Shown: positions 33,003 through 44,807 of the stretch, piece after piece
Numbering within the stretch: position 1 is the stretch's first letter
Layout of the letters: each line of letters opens with the position of its first letter
Source: Aquilaria yunnanensis
Lineage: Eukaryota; Streptophyta; Magnoliopsida; Malvales; Thymelaeaceae
Direction of reading: 5' to 3'
Assembly (NCBI GenBank): GCA_039654915.1
Contig: CM077599.1
Coordinates: 64,222,501 to 64,286,500 of the forward strand
Length of the DNA: 64,000 nt
The notes under the pieces: model-generated
Databases searched by the model: none
Told to the model about the DNA's origin: nothing
Seen by the model: the letters and a program-made list of their open reading frames with translations, nothing else
Program-made: the position numbers and the translations under genes

Positions 33003-33989
33003 TTAGGCAACTCTGTATAGACGCACTGATTTGAGTTGTTGCACCAAAATCTATCCACCATGTGTGTCTATGAATAGAAGCTAAATTAACCGTAGAGCAA
33101 AATAGACTAAGAAGTGTACCTTTCTCTACATGCCATGCATGATAATTGGTACAATATTTCTTCTTATGTCCCATGACATGACAAAAGAAACCAACATCTT
33201 TAGGTTGTTCATTTAGATGTTGTTGCTTTTGTAGCACTGTAACTGCAACTTCTTTATCCTTCTTTTTCTTATTGTCTTTCCTTTTGCCCTTAGAGGTTAT
33301 AGCCAGATAAGCACTTTCTACCTTGTCTTGTTTGAACTTTTCTTCCTCTTGCACATAGTGTGAGATGGGCTCATCAAGAGACCAAGTCTCTCTTTGACAA
33401 TTATAGCTCACCTTAAATTGACTGAACTGTGTGGGAAGAGAAAGCAAAACCAAATGGACTAATAAGTCCTCAGACAACTCTAACTTGAGTGTCTTTAGTT
33501 TTGAAGGAAAATCAGACATTTTCATAATATACTCCCTTATGTTCCTATTACTTTTATACCTCATTGAGATGAGGTTTGCCAATAACGTGCTTGTTTCAGC
33601 CTTTCATTCTAAGTAAACAGTTTCACAATTTCCTGAAGGAGCTCCTTGGCTATTGTAACCTTTTCAGACATAGTACCTCTGAATGCTTCTGGAATGACAT
33701 GCTTTATTATCATTAAACTCATACAATTTAAGTGCTCCCATATTTCCATCTCCCTCTCGTCATCAAAGGTACTTTTATCAGTAACGTTAGCAGGTCACTC
33801 AACCCTTAACACAAGGTCTAAGTTCATGACTGCAAGAAAGATCATGACATTTCCTTGGTATGACTTAAAATTTATGTCATTTAGCATAGGAATTGAATTG
33901 ATGCTAACAGAAATATTGGTAGTAGAACTCGCAACTAAACAATAAACAAAGAAATAAAACAAATGAAAATCACATAAATTCCACGTCAT
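33003..33989 (-). pseudogene. Copia I gag and start of protease
   Basis: The gag start region reads NSIPMLNDINFKSYQGNVMI (about 33930-33870), then after stops an open frame from 33582 has MANLISMRYKSNRNIREYIM, LVHLVLLSLPTQFSQFKVSY and the nucleocapsid knuckle GFFCHVMGHKKKYC. The knuckle should be C-x2-C-x4-H-x4-C but its first cysteine is glycine. It runs into the protease: TWWIDFGATTQISASIQ, where D-F-G-A replaces the usual D-S/T-G-A. The frame then enters LINE sequence. Gag packages element RNA. Confidence 0.8.
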
Positions 33990-34909
33990 ACTTTATTAAA
34001 TTCAAAATTAGTATGCATAACCTATCACATAAGACTTAGCAAAAACATTAATATTTAGTCTTTAGACAAAAATATTAACTTGTAAGCAGTACTCTTGGTG
34101 TAGTAATCAAATATTACAATTTAGATTATGTCAAACAACAAGTCTTTTTTTCAACCGACTTATTCTTCACATAAAAAGAATCTAACAATTATCACATATT
34201 TATTACTACAATCATATTCAAATTTTAATCAAATGATGACCTTCTTTTGGGCCGGTAATTATTTAAATAAAACTCAAATACTAAGTTATCTTGATATTTA
34301 AAGTAATTAATCTACACAAGAGAAGTCACGTTGGTGACATGTTAATTCAATCAATTAATCCAAACATCAAATTTCCATAAAATATAGCAAAATTGAATTT
34401 AATTTTGTTAAATAATTTTACTTGATTACTGCAAAATTGCAGTTAAGAAAAAAAAAAAAAAGTACCCAACTGCAACAGCGGAAGCCGTGAACCAACTTTA
34501 AAAACCATGAAAGAAAATTGCTTCTCGTGCGGCAAAGAAAAATAAGTTTGCGATTCAAAACCATATACCAAAATTGATGGATTTAAAGCCACCATAATGT
34601 TGCCACCAAACACACGCCAACCGTATTGGTTCTGATCCAAAAGAAGAAGATATACATATATCTTGCCGTGAAACAAAAGATTGAAACGAACCAGATCATG
34701 GATCCGAATCCAAAATTTGTTGCAGAAGCAAACTAATTCGCGATTCAACAAGAATCGACAATTAACAATGTCTTGCCGAACCCAAAAAAAAAAAAGGGCC
34801 AAAGGCAGCTGTATTTTAATTGAGATTTTGATTCAAAATAATTCTAAATCTCATTCCAAATTCCAAAATAGCTCTTAATAATTCAACATAAAAAAATTTT
34901 GATATCGTT
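33990..34909 (-). other. Copia I 5' leader, no gene
   Basis: Region between the 5' LTR and gag. AT-rich with no convincing frame. Next to the LTR the minus strand reads ACGATATCAAAATT, which could be a decayed initiator-Met primer site (TGGTATCAGAGC) after C-to-T type changes. Confidence 0.5.
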
Positions 34910-35399
34910 TGTTAGAAAATTTGATTCCTTAAATCAAATCAATTAACCATAAAACCAAAGATCAATCTATGTTGAATCATCAAGACCAAATCGAAAGTAA
35001 AACTTAAAACATATCTGGATTTATTGGAGGATTCTAAGACAATGATCTTACGGTTTGTTATCTTCCAAACTGATATGTATGAGTTTCTCTTTGCTCTTTC
35101 TAACAATAGAGATTAGAAGAGGTAGAAAACTGAATTGAGAAAACTCTGATACGTATGATTTGGGGATCATAGTCTTTTTATATAGATTGACCATGTCAAT
35201 TTTATGTATCTTTTATTTCACCTCATCATGAAAATAAAAGTTACACTTTAGCCTATACACATTAAAATTATCCATGCTTTACAGTATATCTAGCGCCTAA
35301 ACCTAAACCTTATTCGATCACTTTTAATTGAGACGAACATTTTGATAGCACATATAATGCACAATTCATTCTTATATTAGCCCATATAAAAATCCAACA
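34910..35399 (-). repeat. Copia I 5' LTR
   Basis: 490 bp, plus-strand ends TGTTAGAAAATTTG and ATCCAACA. It carries a minus-strand TATATAAAAA promoter box at 35175-35184 that would drive transcription toward gag. Confidence 0.85.
35175..35184 (-). promoter_or_regulatory. TATA box of copia I 5' LTR
   Basis: TATATAAAAA on the minus strand, conserved in both LTRs. Confidence 0.45.
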
Positions 35400-35867
35400 C
35401 TAAAAACTGGCTGTTAATTTGCTAGCCAATAGAAGTCTACATTAGACTTAAGTTGACCTTATTCTTTGTATAGGCACTCTGGTGTGTAGTCTAAGCATTT
35501 GGTATATAAGAAAACGTTGGGGAAGTATTTAATGTGGTGGATGGGCAAGATTGGTCATTCTCTTGCAGGAATAATCATACAAGTTGGCTTGGAGGTCCTA
35601 CTTGAATGTGATGCTGAGAAGAGATCCTAAAAAATCTTCAGCTGCAATGACAAAGTCGAAACTGATTAGGTAGACCATAAAGGAAAAGAAAATGGTTTTT
35701 GGACTGAAAAGTCAAAACAAGTGATAGAGATGGCTCTACGAAAAACTAAAGTTTGTGTTTCTAAACTGTGGGTGTGATTTGTTTAGGGCAAAATAGAGGG
35801 TTGAGAGGCCCTGCAGGTTAGGAATTTTATAGTGCTAATGTTGTTGAGTTGTGGTTGCAAGATTAAG

Positions 35868-36308
35868 AATGTCAACGGATAGGGTTTAAGCCAGATATAA
35901 CGAATCCTAAACCCTCGCTTCAAGTAATTAGGTTTGTGTAGTACCTACCCTGTATGTAGGTGGGTACTACCCACCAACCCATTTTAAGGTATACGTTTGA
36001 CTTTTTTAGACTTTCTTTTTATATATTTACATATATTTCAAAAGAATGTATATATTGACGATTAATTAATATTTAAATAATTATAAAATAAAGTAATATA
36101 AGATAATTTCTATTAAACTATAATTTTATTTTTAAAATAAAATCATATTTCAAATATAAATATACTAATTTAAGAGGTGTGCAAGTAGGGTCGGATAGAA
36201 TAAGTTTAACCCATACCCTCTCCATGACTTTACAAGTCGGGTTGGATTCGGGTTTGAGTAGCTGAGTTCATGAAGGGTAAGGGTGGGTAGGATATTTTTT
36301 GACATCCC
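35868..36308. mobile_element. MITE-like element (hAT type)
   Basis: Left AATGTCAACGGATAGGG and reverse-complemented right GGATGTCAAAAAATATCC form a short inverted repeat. The subterminal GGGTTTAAGCC / GGGTTGGATTCGGG style, with a GGTGTGCAAGTAGGG inside (36177), is typical of plant hAT-derived MITEs. No TSD is certain and no coding is present. Confidence 0.4.
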
Positions 36309-36617
36309 CATATTCCAATCATGGTGATCATACTAGAAAGTTTTCATTTGGTTTTTGCTATCTAAAATTAGGCATACTCTTCCGGGAAATGTTGTTCGTT
36401 CTAATGTTTAGTCGCACAAAACTGATTTATCTGTGAATTATCAGACCATGTAAGAACTAAGAGTTCTTCACTGGTTGTCAATAGGTCTTATTTTTGTTGT
36501 ACTTGTCTGTTAATTTTATTTGCTCTCTTATCATCCTCACCTTGGTTCAATGCATGAGCTCTTACCAAGTCTCTTGATCATATTCATGGACAACACAGTT
36601 ACCTAATAACTGCAAAA

Positions 36618-36770
36618 TTTGTAGGATATGCTCTCCCAAAGTTTGCTTAGCTTAGCCTGACTACCGATTATGCTGCTCCGAGTGCCTTACGTTATGGGAT
36701 ATCACTTCTTACCCGGCATATCAACGAGACCCACGTATCTTATACACAACAAGAAAGCCAAAGATGATCC
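36618..36770 (+). pseudogene. Possible exon relic, unrecognised
   Basis: After an acceptor-like TTTGTAG the frame reads GYALPKFA, one TAG, then LSLTTDYAAPSALRYGISLL and TRHINETHVSYTQQ before a stop. The composition looks coding. A second acceptor-like TTTCAG at about 37159 precedes KNFPEGFIMKISIAKQ and ECQCPYIISFPS with a stop. No family is recognised, and chance remains possible for such short frames. Confidence 0.2.
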
Positions 36771-37629
36771 TGCAGGTGCATAATTTGTAAGTTCATGCGT
36801 TAATCGTTGTTCATATAGCCTGAACTTGGGAAGGTTTTTCCATTTCATCAACTTATTGTCTTTCTACGCTAGTTTCTTTGTTCTGCTTACCATTTTACGC
36901 CATTTCCTTTACACTATTGAAACTGATATTATATGAGTGGTCCTTGTGTCACACCAAGATTTTGGAGCTTTCTGGACAATAGCTGTATGTTTCTGCATCA
37001 GGTTGTTGTTGACACATGCAGTCTAAATACATCTTGGATATTCATCCCAAGTTACGTTGTTGAAGTGGTTGATACAAATAAATAAGCTACATTTTTTAAG
37101 TCTTTGAGAACGAAGTTTGGCAACTTTTGTTGTATCATATCTTTATGACTGATTTCAGGAAAAATTTTCCAGAAGGTTTCATCATGAAAATCAGTATAGC
37201 GAAGCAAGCTAGGGAGTGCCAATGCCCTTACATAATTTCATTTCCTAGTTAGTCAAAAACCTTAAAAAATTTGAACTTTTGTACTGAGAATGTTACAAGA
37301 AAATATATGGAAGCTAGAGGTGTTTGACAAATTGATCTACTCCACTTAACCTAAACCCGCCTACTTAATGTAAAGAGAAGTAATTTTTTGCACAAGCTAG
37401 AATTTGAAATTTGAGCTGGCCACATAATATGTTTCATGACAATTGAGTTAAGACCCAATCAGTGTAAGAGCAACAGTTATGACTAAGCAATGTTGATGGT
37501 TTTGTTCATTCAATCGTTGATAATCTCAGTAAGTACTATTTTCCATTCGCCATTCTTACATGTTATTGGGAAAGAATAGATAAGCCTAGCAGGTACATTG
37601 TACGAACCATTAGAGCACTCTCCCATGTA

Positions 37630-38187
37630 TAGAGGTGTTCTATTTGGATTGGTCTGGAACTGATTCAAATAAAACAATTTGATTTGTTTTCAATTTTTAT
37701 AAATTTGATCTAAACCATCTGAATTATATATTAAAATTAATTTGAATTATTCGAATTATAATTTAGTTTTTCAGTTTTATTTGAACAATCTAAATTATAA
37801 TTTAGTTTATTTTATTTTTATATTTTTATTTTTTTTATTAGAACTAAACACATAGTAATTGAAAAAAATATAAATTGAAAGAATATGATAAAAGTTAATA
37901 GTATTTCCTTTTATACCAAAATTTAACGGTTGATTCATAACATATAGTCCAAAAATCAAACAAAAAATGACTTTATATAAATAGGGTTGACAGATATAAT
38001 TATAAAATATGTATTATTTTTTTATTTGTTCAATTTTAAGCTTAAGAATCAATAACTGATTCGATAACTAAATAAGAAATTTAATTTTAATCTAATTCGA
38101 GTCAAATAATTAAATAACTAAACTATTTTGTCCAATTCAAATAATTTATTTGGATTATTTGATTTTATCCAAATAATGAACACTAGG
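37630..38187. mobile_element. MITE-like element
   Basis: The ends AGAGGTGTTCTATTTGGAT and, reverse-complemented, CTAGTGTTCATTATTTGGAT form an imperfect terminal inverted repeat. The inside is very AT-rich with repeated TTTGAATTATTCGAATT-like words. About 560 bp, non-coding. The TSD is not clear. Confidence 0.5.
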
Positions 38188-38653
38188 AAACCTAACTTAA
38201 CTGCAACAGCCACAAAGATAAAAAGCACTCTTATCAGCAAAACAATTTCATCAAACAGGAAAAGAGGGGGGAAACGAAGATCTGAGTTTCGAGGAGCCAG
38301 TCATGAATATGATCACACGCAGCACTAGCAGTAGATAAAGCACTTGAGAGTTTGCTAACTTTGATAATTGCAACACCGCGTTGTTGTATAGTAGTTTGAA
38401 ATTCCCCATTCAACCTTCAGTTAGTAAACTACTTATCAACAACTTCTACGAACTTTTTAACTATAGTAAATTGTTGTGTTATCATCTTTATCAGACATCT
38501 TCTTTCACAAGCTCCTGGACAAGCTTGTACCCAGATTCATTCATAGCACTTGCATTAGTTTTTGCTATTAGTATTAGATTTTAGAAAAGTTTTTAGTAAC
38601 CGAAGGTATTATCACTACAACCACTAGGTATATTGCATGCCGTAAATCTTAAA

Positions 38654-39301
38654 TATTGGAATAGACTCAAAATAATTACCGTCAAACCTATAAAATAAAA
38701 TTGACAAACTCATAAGCCAATAAATCATAACTAAACAGAAACAATTAGAAAAACAGCACCAAGTATAAATAAATAGAGACTCACAATATACATGGAAAAC
38801 TCTCAAGGGTAGAAGGAAAAATTATTGCACAAACTGACAGTAAAATTCACTATAAAAAAATAATAAAACCTCCATAATTTAAGTTATTGCTTAAACTTGA
38901 ATCTTATTATAGTAAATTGAGAGAAATCTGAAATTCAACATCTTAGGATTTTTATGAAAGTCCCAAACCATGGAAATCCAAAGCACCAATATTCCTCATT
39001 CAATGCTCCACAAACCTAAGAGAGTTAACCTCCCAAATTACAAGATTAATGCTCAAATTAAGAGAAAAATAAGAGTACATAACCGACAAGAAAAATGCAC
39101 TGGTCCCCGTCTGTCCAAAAAATCTTCCCCGCCAAATATTCTCTCAGTTTTGTCACTATTTCGTCTCTCTTCTTTCTCGCACACAAAGAAGCCAATTAGT
39201 TGGCTTTTTAATAAGCCACGCCACCAAGTACATAAGGACTTAGAAAACCAAATTCCTTTTAGCTTCACACAAGCCATCTACGTGGCAATAAGGCCCAAAC
39301 A
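38654..39301 (-). repeat. Copia II 3' LTR
   Basis: 648 bp, plus-strand start TATTGGAATAG (first G lost from TG) and end GGCCCAAACA. It matches 44155-44807 throughout, for example CTCTTCTTTCTCGCACAC and GCCACGCCACCAAGT in both. Confidence 0.85.
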
Positions 39302-39749
39302 AATTTCCTTTTCTTTTTGGGGGGGCTGAGATTCTACCTCTTCCAATTGAGGTGGCTGTTCTTATTACTAAAGACCACTGTTATACTTGGCTATATTGCC
39401 ATCAACCTATTCATCAACAATGGCTAGCTATTCTACCCCAAGTCATGTAGCTCACTATTCTATGGTATTCTCAGATGGAATAGGTGTAGGTGTGAGATCA
39501 TCAATACCATAAGCAGTATCTAAAGTCTCCTCATACAGCTCAATATTTTCTATGTTCTCATACTTTCTGAAGACAATATCTTTACTTCTAATCACCTTTT
39601 TTTTTTCTCTAAATCTCATAATCGATAGCCATACCCTTCATCTCCATAACCAACAAGAACGCAAGGTTTGGCCTTCCGTCAAGCTTCGACCGTTGTTCCT
39701 TAGCCACATGCTTTGCAACTAAACACCTTCAAATGTGAATAAGAAACAT
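39302..39749 (-). pseudogene. Copia II integrase C-terminal remnant
   Basis: Minus strand: VSYSHLKVFSCKA, then KAKPCVLVGYGDEGYGYRL, the segment that follows the integrase core in copia proteins. It continues the reading interrupted at 42205. Beyond it, frames are broken by stops and no RT motif (AKGF, YVDD) appears before the LTR. Confidence 0.75.
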
Positions 39750-42204
39750 TGTTACCACCTCACAAAATGAGAGAATTACAAGTGTGTCATAATGGCTAAA
39801 AACCATTATATTGTGTAATTATCACCACAGTGATTGAAGTGTGGGGGGGGGGGGGGTAAAAGGCATGATCAACACTTCCTTAAAAGTGTTCCAAGTTGGT
39901 AACTTGGCACCTATGAACTTTTTTGTAAGGTTTTGAAAATTTGGGTACTCAATTGCAAAACTCTCAAGAAAGAGACTTGGAGAGTTATGGGAAGGATATA
40001 AATGGTATGAAAGTGTTATTGGAGGACCAAATTACTCATGGAAGACAAGTTTGGACAAAGGAAACACTAGATGTGTTAAGGACGTAAATGTCCTAGTGTA
40101 AACCTTAAGGTGTTCCAGCTTTTGACTTAAGTCTAAAGGTAGAATTATGGGGTTATCCCACCATGGGGGAGGCAACCAAGACTTGATAATTAGTCAAAAA
40201 TGTTGGGCACATGTGTACCAATGAATTTAAGACAAAAAAACCATAATTAGTGAGAAAGAAAATGACATAAAGCAAGGTTAAGCTTGTTAAGTGTATTTTG
40301 TGCACTTAAGCTCATTTAAGGCCATTTAAGTGGCCAAATCACTTATCCCTCTCTCATTTTTGTCCTCCCCCAGCCCAAGAACACAGCCATACTTCCTCCA
40401 TAGCCATCACAACTTCAAACTTGCAATTGATTGAAATTGAAGGCAAAAGAAAGCAATTGGAAGCAAACTAGAGCTATTTCTTGCATACTTTAAGGATCAA
40501 GCTTGATTTTCGGCCTACCCACTTTGGTAAGGGTTCTCTTGCTCTCATGGCTTATTTTCTGTATTTTCAAGCAACCATGGAGCTAGGGCTAAGCTTGGAA
40601 GAGAGCCATGAGCTTGATGAACCAAGCTTAGTGAGGGGAGTGCACTTATTGAAGGTTTTGTGACCTAGTGTGAAGTGCACAAAGATAGCAGTAAAATGAG
40701 GGTTTCTAGAGCCCAAAGTTAGTACTAACTACTGTTAAAATCCTCCTAAGACTAAACATTAACTTGAGGAGGGCTGCCATAGTGATTTATTTAAGTTTAT
40801 TGCATGTTTTACGGACTAATCTATGATTATTGTTGCTGCTGCATTTCATGTGTTCGTTGTTTGTGTTTGGCTGCTGCATTTGGTTGCTATATCTTGTATA
40901 TATGCATTGTGATTTTTGTGTTTTAGTGTCTTTGGATGCAGGTTTTAATGATGGTTACATTGCCCACTGAATCCAAGTGCTACCCTTACTAAGTTTCATT
41001 ATGAAACTTACTCCCCTCAATTTTTTCATTTCAAGTCCAGCTGAAAGATCACCTTCAAACTAACCTTTGTGATTTGATTTTTAATCTGAAATTTCAGGTA
41101 CATGAACTTCCATATGTCTAGTTATGACCTGGAAATTTTGGTGATTTTAGGATCAAATTTGGTATTTTTAATGGTGGTACTTATTGTGTTGTGCAGCAGC
41201 TGTCCAGCATCCTGTTTTTGGAGTCCATTGTGTCTCAGGACCTCCTGTAACCTAGGATGTGTATTTAGCTGAGTTAAGACCATATTGTAGTGCATGTATG
41301 CATGTACATGTAGTGTATGTAAAATGAGACAAGTATGTGAACATTTGAATAATGTTTTGGGTATGTAAGTGATGTGGTGCAAAGCTGCCAAAGTGTAAAT
41401 GATGGGCTAATTATTTGTAAATTCTGTTTTGACCACATAAAGTTATTAAAAGAAAGGGAATGTAATTCCTATGTGTAATGGACATATATGGCATATACTT
41501 GGAGGGCTTTTCCCTTGTGAATGAAGTGTTTGCATGGTTTGGAAAAATTGTATAGGCAAAATGGTCCAAAAGTTGCCAGAATTTTGACTCTGGACCTAAA
41601 GTTTAATATCTCCCTGTGTAGAATGAATCTTGGTATTAAATTTTGACCACACCTAGAGGACATCTAGAGGGTTAACTGGGATTTTGAATTTCTGGATTTA
41701 GAGCCCTGTAGCCAAAGATATGACGTTGCAAAGTTGGCTAAGTTACTGTTCATTTGATCAGAATTTTGTAACCAACTTAAAAAATCCATAAGTTGGTCCA
41801 TTGATGGGCTATTGATGTAAAAGAAAATTATTTGGTGTTCTCTAAGTCTCTACTTGATAATGGAACAAATAAAATAGGGGGCTATGGGTCAGAATGATAC
41901 AGTTTATTAGTGGAAGTTACAGGTGCAGTAGCTGACTAGTAGAACTTAAGAAGATTACCTAATCTGTGGAAGCCAAAACTAAGACTTATGCTAGTGTTTT
42001 CCTTCTTAGCTGCCATAGTATGCATAAATGTAAATATGTGTGTTATGGTTAGACCAATATGCATGTATATACATAGTGCTCAAGACGGTCACTTGAGTAT
42101 GTACACTAGGGGTGTTGTTCTAATGATCTACAGGACACAACAAACCTGGGAGTTTAAATGCATAGTTTTGGCACCATAACTGCACTACCCCAGAGTGGAT
42201 AACA
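39750..42204 (+). mobile_element. Solo LTR, gypsy type, nested in copia II integrase
   Basis: 2455 bp with ends TGTTACCACC and GGATAACA, whose terminal TGTTA/TAACA are inverted. It is flanked by exact AACAT at 39745-39749 and 42205-42209. Removal restores the copia integrase reading across VCY/SYSHLKVF. No coding. Internal layout (leader-like stretch near 40.4 kb, CAGGTACATG near 41095) matches long Ty3/gypsy chromovirus LTRs, but superfamily assignment is inferred. Confidence 0.85.
39843..39856. repeat. 14-base G homopolymer
   Basis: Fourteen consecutive G near the start of the solo LTR. Prone to length error in sequencing and able to form a G-quadruplex. Confidence 0.9.
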
Positions 42205-42209
42205 AACAT

Positions 42210-43280
42210 GCTTATCTGTCTACACATTCTCCGGGACCAGAAAACCCAAAGAAAATGATGGAGTCCTGTTAATCACATAAATAGTAGTACTCATAGCTTT
42301 ACCCTAGAATATCTTTGGCAACTAAGAAACCCTTAGCATACTCTGATTTTTTCAATAATGATGCAATTCAACCTCTCAGCTACACCATTATATTGCAATA
42401 TACCAGGTTCCATCTTCTCATGATGAATAGCATGCTCCTTAAAATACCTCTCAAGGTTATTAAAGATGTACTCATTATCATTATCCGACAGAGACATTTC
42501 AAATGCACATCAGTCTCCCTTCCAGCCATGACATGGAAAATCCTAAAACAATCAAAGACCTGACTCTGCTTCTTCAACAAGCATACCCAAATCTTCCCTG
42601 AAGTATCATCGATAAAAGTCGCAAAGTACCTGTTACCACCCAACGACTCCACATTGATGGAACCACACACATAGGAATAAATTAGTTCAAGTTTAGTTTT
42701 CTCTCATGTAAAGGAAACACAAAAGAAACTCTATGATGCTTTCCTAATACACGATACTCATAAGGGTCAAATGACGTACCTCTGGAAATAGGAATGAGGG
42801 ATTACTTTGTTAAAGTCTCTAACCTTTTCTCGCTAATGTGAAGTAATCACTTATGCCACAAAATTCATAGAAGCATCATCCAGGACCCTATTCAGTGAAT
42901 CACTTCCACAAAAATGAACACGTGTCCTATACAAAGTGCAACAGAGATCTCCTTTTGCCACTAGGAAGGAACCATGCTTCAGCTTCCACATTTTATCTCT
43001 AAAACTATGATCATAACCTTCCCAATCAAACACATTCACTGAAAATAAGGCTTATGCTGCATATCTGGAATGTGACGTACATCCCTTAATGTCAAAGTGA
43101 CACCAAACTAGTTTATACAACAGTATCACCGAACCCCAAGATCATAGACTGTGTCATTTTACCCATCTTCACCATCCTGAGATCAATCTCCTCATAAGTA
43201 GTGAACAATTCCTTCTTAGGAAAAACATGATAAGATGCAGCCGAATCGACTATCCACTATACATTCGGATCTATAATATG
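42210..43280 (-). pseudogene. Copia II protease and integrase remnant
   Basis: Minus strand from 43270: WIVDSAASYHVFPKKELF, where D-S-A-A-S replaces the D-S-G-A-S active site; then KMWKLKHGSFLVAKGD and CTLYRT before the pre-integrase domain (42851-43039). The integrase core follows with CGSINVESLGGNRYFATFID then DTSGKIWVCLLKKQSQVFD (42560-42670) and, past stops, YVINRTPSFSLGF and VPENV near 42260. The first catalytic aspartate region is visible; the second D and the E are in disrupted sequence. Confidence 0.75.
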
Positions 43281-44154
43281 ATTACAATCCCTTTGTGCAA
43301 AAAACTAGTGTAACCAGATCATCAGCATCTGACTCAACAACTGTGGCAGTATCTTTATCCTCAGGAGCTTTCTCTTCCTTTTTTTCATCCTTCCTTCTCT
43401 TCCAACAATGTTTTTTTATATGATTAGGTTTCCCGCAATAATGACAACCTTTGCCATCTCTAGACTTCGAACAATCACTAGATTTACCGTGACCACACTT
43501 AGGTCCTTTACTCTTACTTCTACTTCTATTCTCAGTGACTAAAGCCTATGCATACTCAAAACCTGACTCTTTTCTCCTTGTCTACTCGTTGAATAAGTTA
43601 TCTTTAACCAAACTCAAAGTGAGTTTGCTATTCGAGGTCAAATTAGTAATAGTAATCACCAAGGTCTCTTAGCTCTCAAGTAAGGAAGTAAAAAAAAAGT
43701 AATGTATGCAACTCATCATGAAGCTCAAACTTCATGGTAATCAACTGATTAATCAAGTTTTAGAAATCATTCAAGTACTCAGAAACTAACTGTCCCTCCT
43801 TAAGCTTTAAATTCACAAGCTTCCATATAGTAAAATTTTTATTATAAGAGGTCTTCCTCTCTAACAACCCCTCTAATTTTTCTTCACAAAGTTTTAGCAA
43901 AAATATAGTGGAACGCACTTATATCTACCCATCTTCTAATGATGCCAACTGTCTTACGATTGAGCTTCTTTCAATCATCATATGACTTGCCCTCCGGCTC
44001 GACTGAATAACTTAAAATCAGGTCATATAAATCAAGACAACAAAATAGATCCACTATCATTGGCTTCCAAATTGAATAATTCGATAGATTCAATCTAATC
44101 ATTGAACATGTGCTATCACCCATATCCTCTTTAGCCATAGGCTTTAATACAACT
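43281..44154 (-). pseudogene. Copia II gag remnant
   Basis: The start region reads MAKEDMGDSTCSMIRLNLSN then YSIWKPMIVDLFCCLDLYDL, the conserved N-terminus of copia gag. An intact CCHC knuckle CHYCGKPNHIKKHC lies at 43404-43453. Between them frames are broken by stops. Gag coats element RNA in the particle. An ATG inside the LTR edge extends the frame to 44192, but the internal ATG at MAKED is the better start. Confidence 0.75.
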
Positions 44155-44807
44155 TGTTGGGATGGATCCGAAATAATTACCATTAAACCCACAGGATAAA
44201 ATTCGACAAATTTTCAAGCCAATAAATCACAACTAAGTAAAAACAATCAGAAAAACAACACCAATCAAAAATAAATAAATATATATAATATACATAAAAA
44301 ATCCGTCAATATAAAGAGAAAAATCACGGGACAAACCAGCAATAAAATCTATGATCTAAAAAAATAGTGAAATGTCCCTAATTCAAATTATTGCCCAAAC
44401 TCAAATCCTATTATAATAATTTGAGAGAAACTTGAAATTCAATACTTTAAGGTTCCTATAAAAGTTTTAGACAATGAAGATTCATAACATCAATACTCAA
44501 TTAATAATCCATAAACCCAAGAGAATAAACCTCCAAAATTACAAGATCAAGGCTCAAATCAAGATAAAAATTACTGCCCGAAGAGTACGTAACCGAGAAG
44601 AAAAAGGCACTGATCCTGTTTGTCCAAAAAATCTTCTCTGCCGAATGTTCTGTCAATTTTGGCACTGTTTCGTCTCTCTTCTTTCTCGCACACGAAGCCA
44701 ATCAATTGGCTTTTTAATGAGCCACGCCACCAAGTTCATTAGGACTTAGAAAATCAAATTCCTTTTGGCTTCACACATGCCATATACGTGGCAATAAGGC
44801 CCAAACA
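44155..44807 (-). repeat. Copia II 5' LTR
   Basis: 653 bp, plus-strand TGTTGGGATGG to GGCCCAAACA. TG...CA ends are intact. No standard Met primer site is visible beside it at 44154. Confidence 0.85.

Larger units (their letters stand above)
26331..35399 (-). mobile_element. Copia retrotransposon I, degenerate, with nested insertions
   Basis: Two matching LTRs (26331-26817 and 34910-35399) enclose minus-strand gag, protease, integrase, RT and RNase H remnants, in the order typical of Ty1/copia. The flanks are TTAAA (26326-26330) and CTAAA (35400-35404), a 4-of-5 match consistent with an aged TSD. Two later insertions split it: a solo LTR at 29922-31351 and a LINE at 31671-32990. Without them the element is about 6.3 kb. 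Every coding part has stops or frameshifts, so it is inactive. Confidence 0.85.
35400..38653. other. Unassigned stretch between two copia elements
   Basis: Apart from two MITE-like elements and a possible exon relic listed separately, I see no transposon signature and no intact gene. It is the longest candidate for original host DNA in the window. Several acceptor-like YYYYNCAG/TGTAG sites precede short open stretches. Confidence 0.4.
38654..44807 (-). mobile_element. Copia retrotransposon II, degenerate, RT-less
   Basis: LTRs at 38654-39301 and 44155-44807 flank minus-strand gag, protease and integrase remnants. After removing the solo LTR at 39750-42204 the internal region is only about 2.4 kb: integrase is followed directly by the 3' LTR, so RT and RNase H are absent. 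A G-rich/A-rich polypurine stretch (minus-strand CCCCCAAAAAGAAAAGG at 39302-39330) adjoins the 3' LTR. Outer flanks TTAAA and AAATA do not match, so the TSD has decayed or an end is rearranged. Confidence 0.8.
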
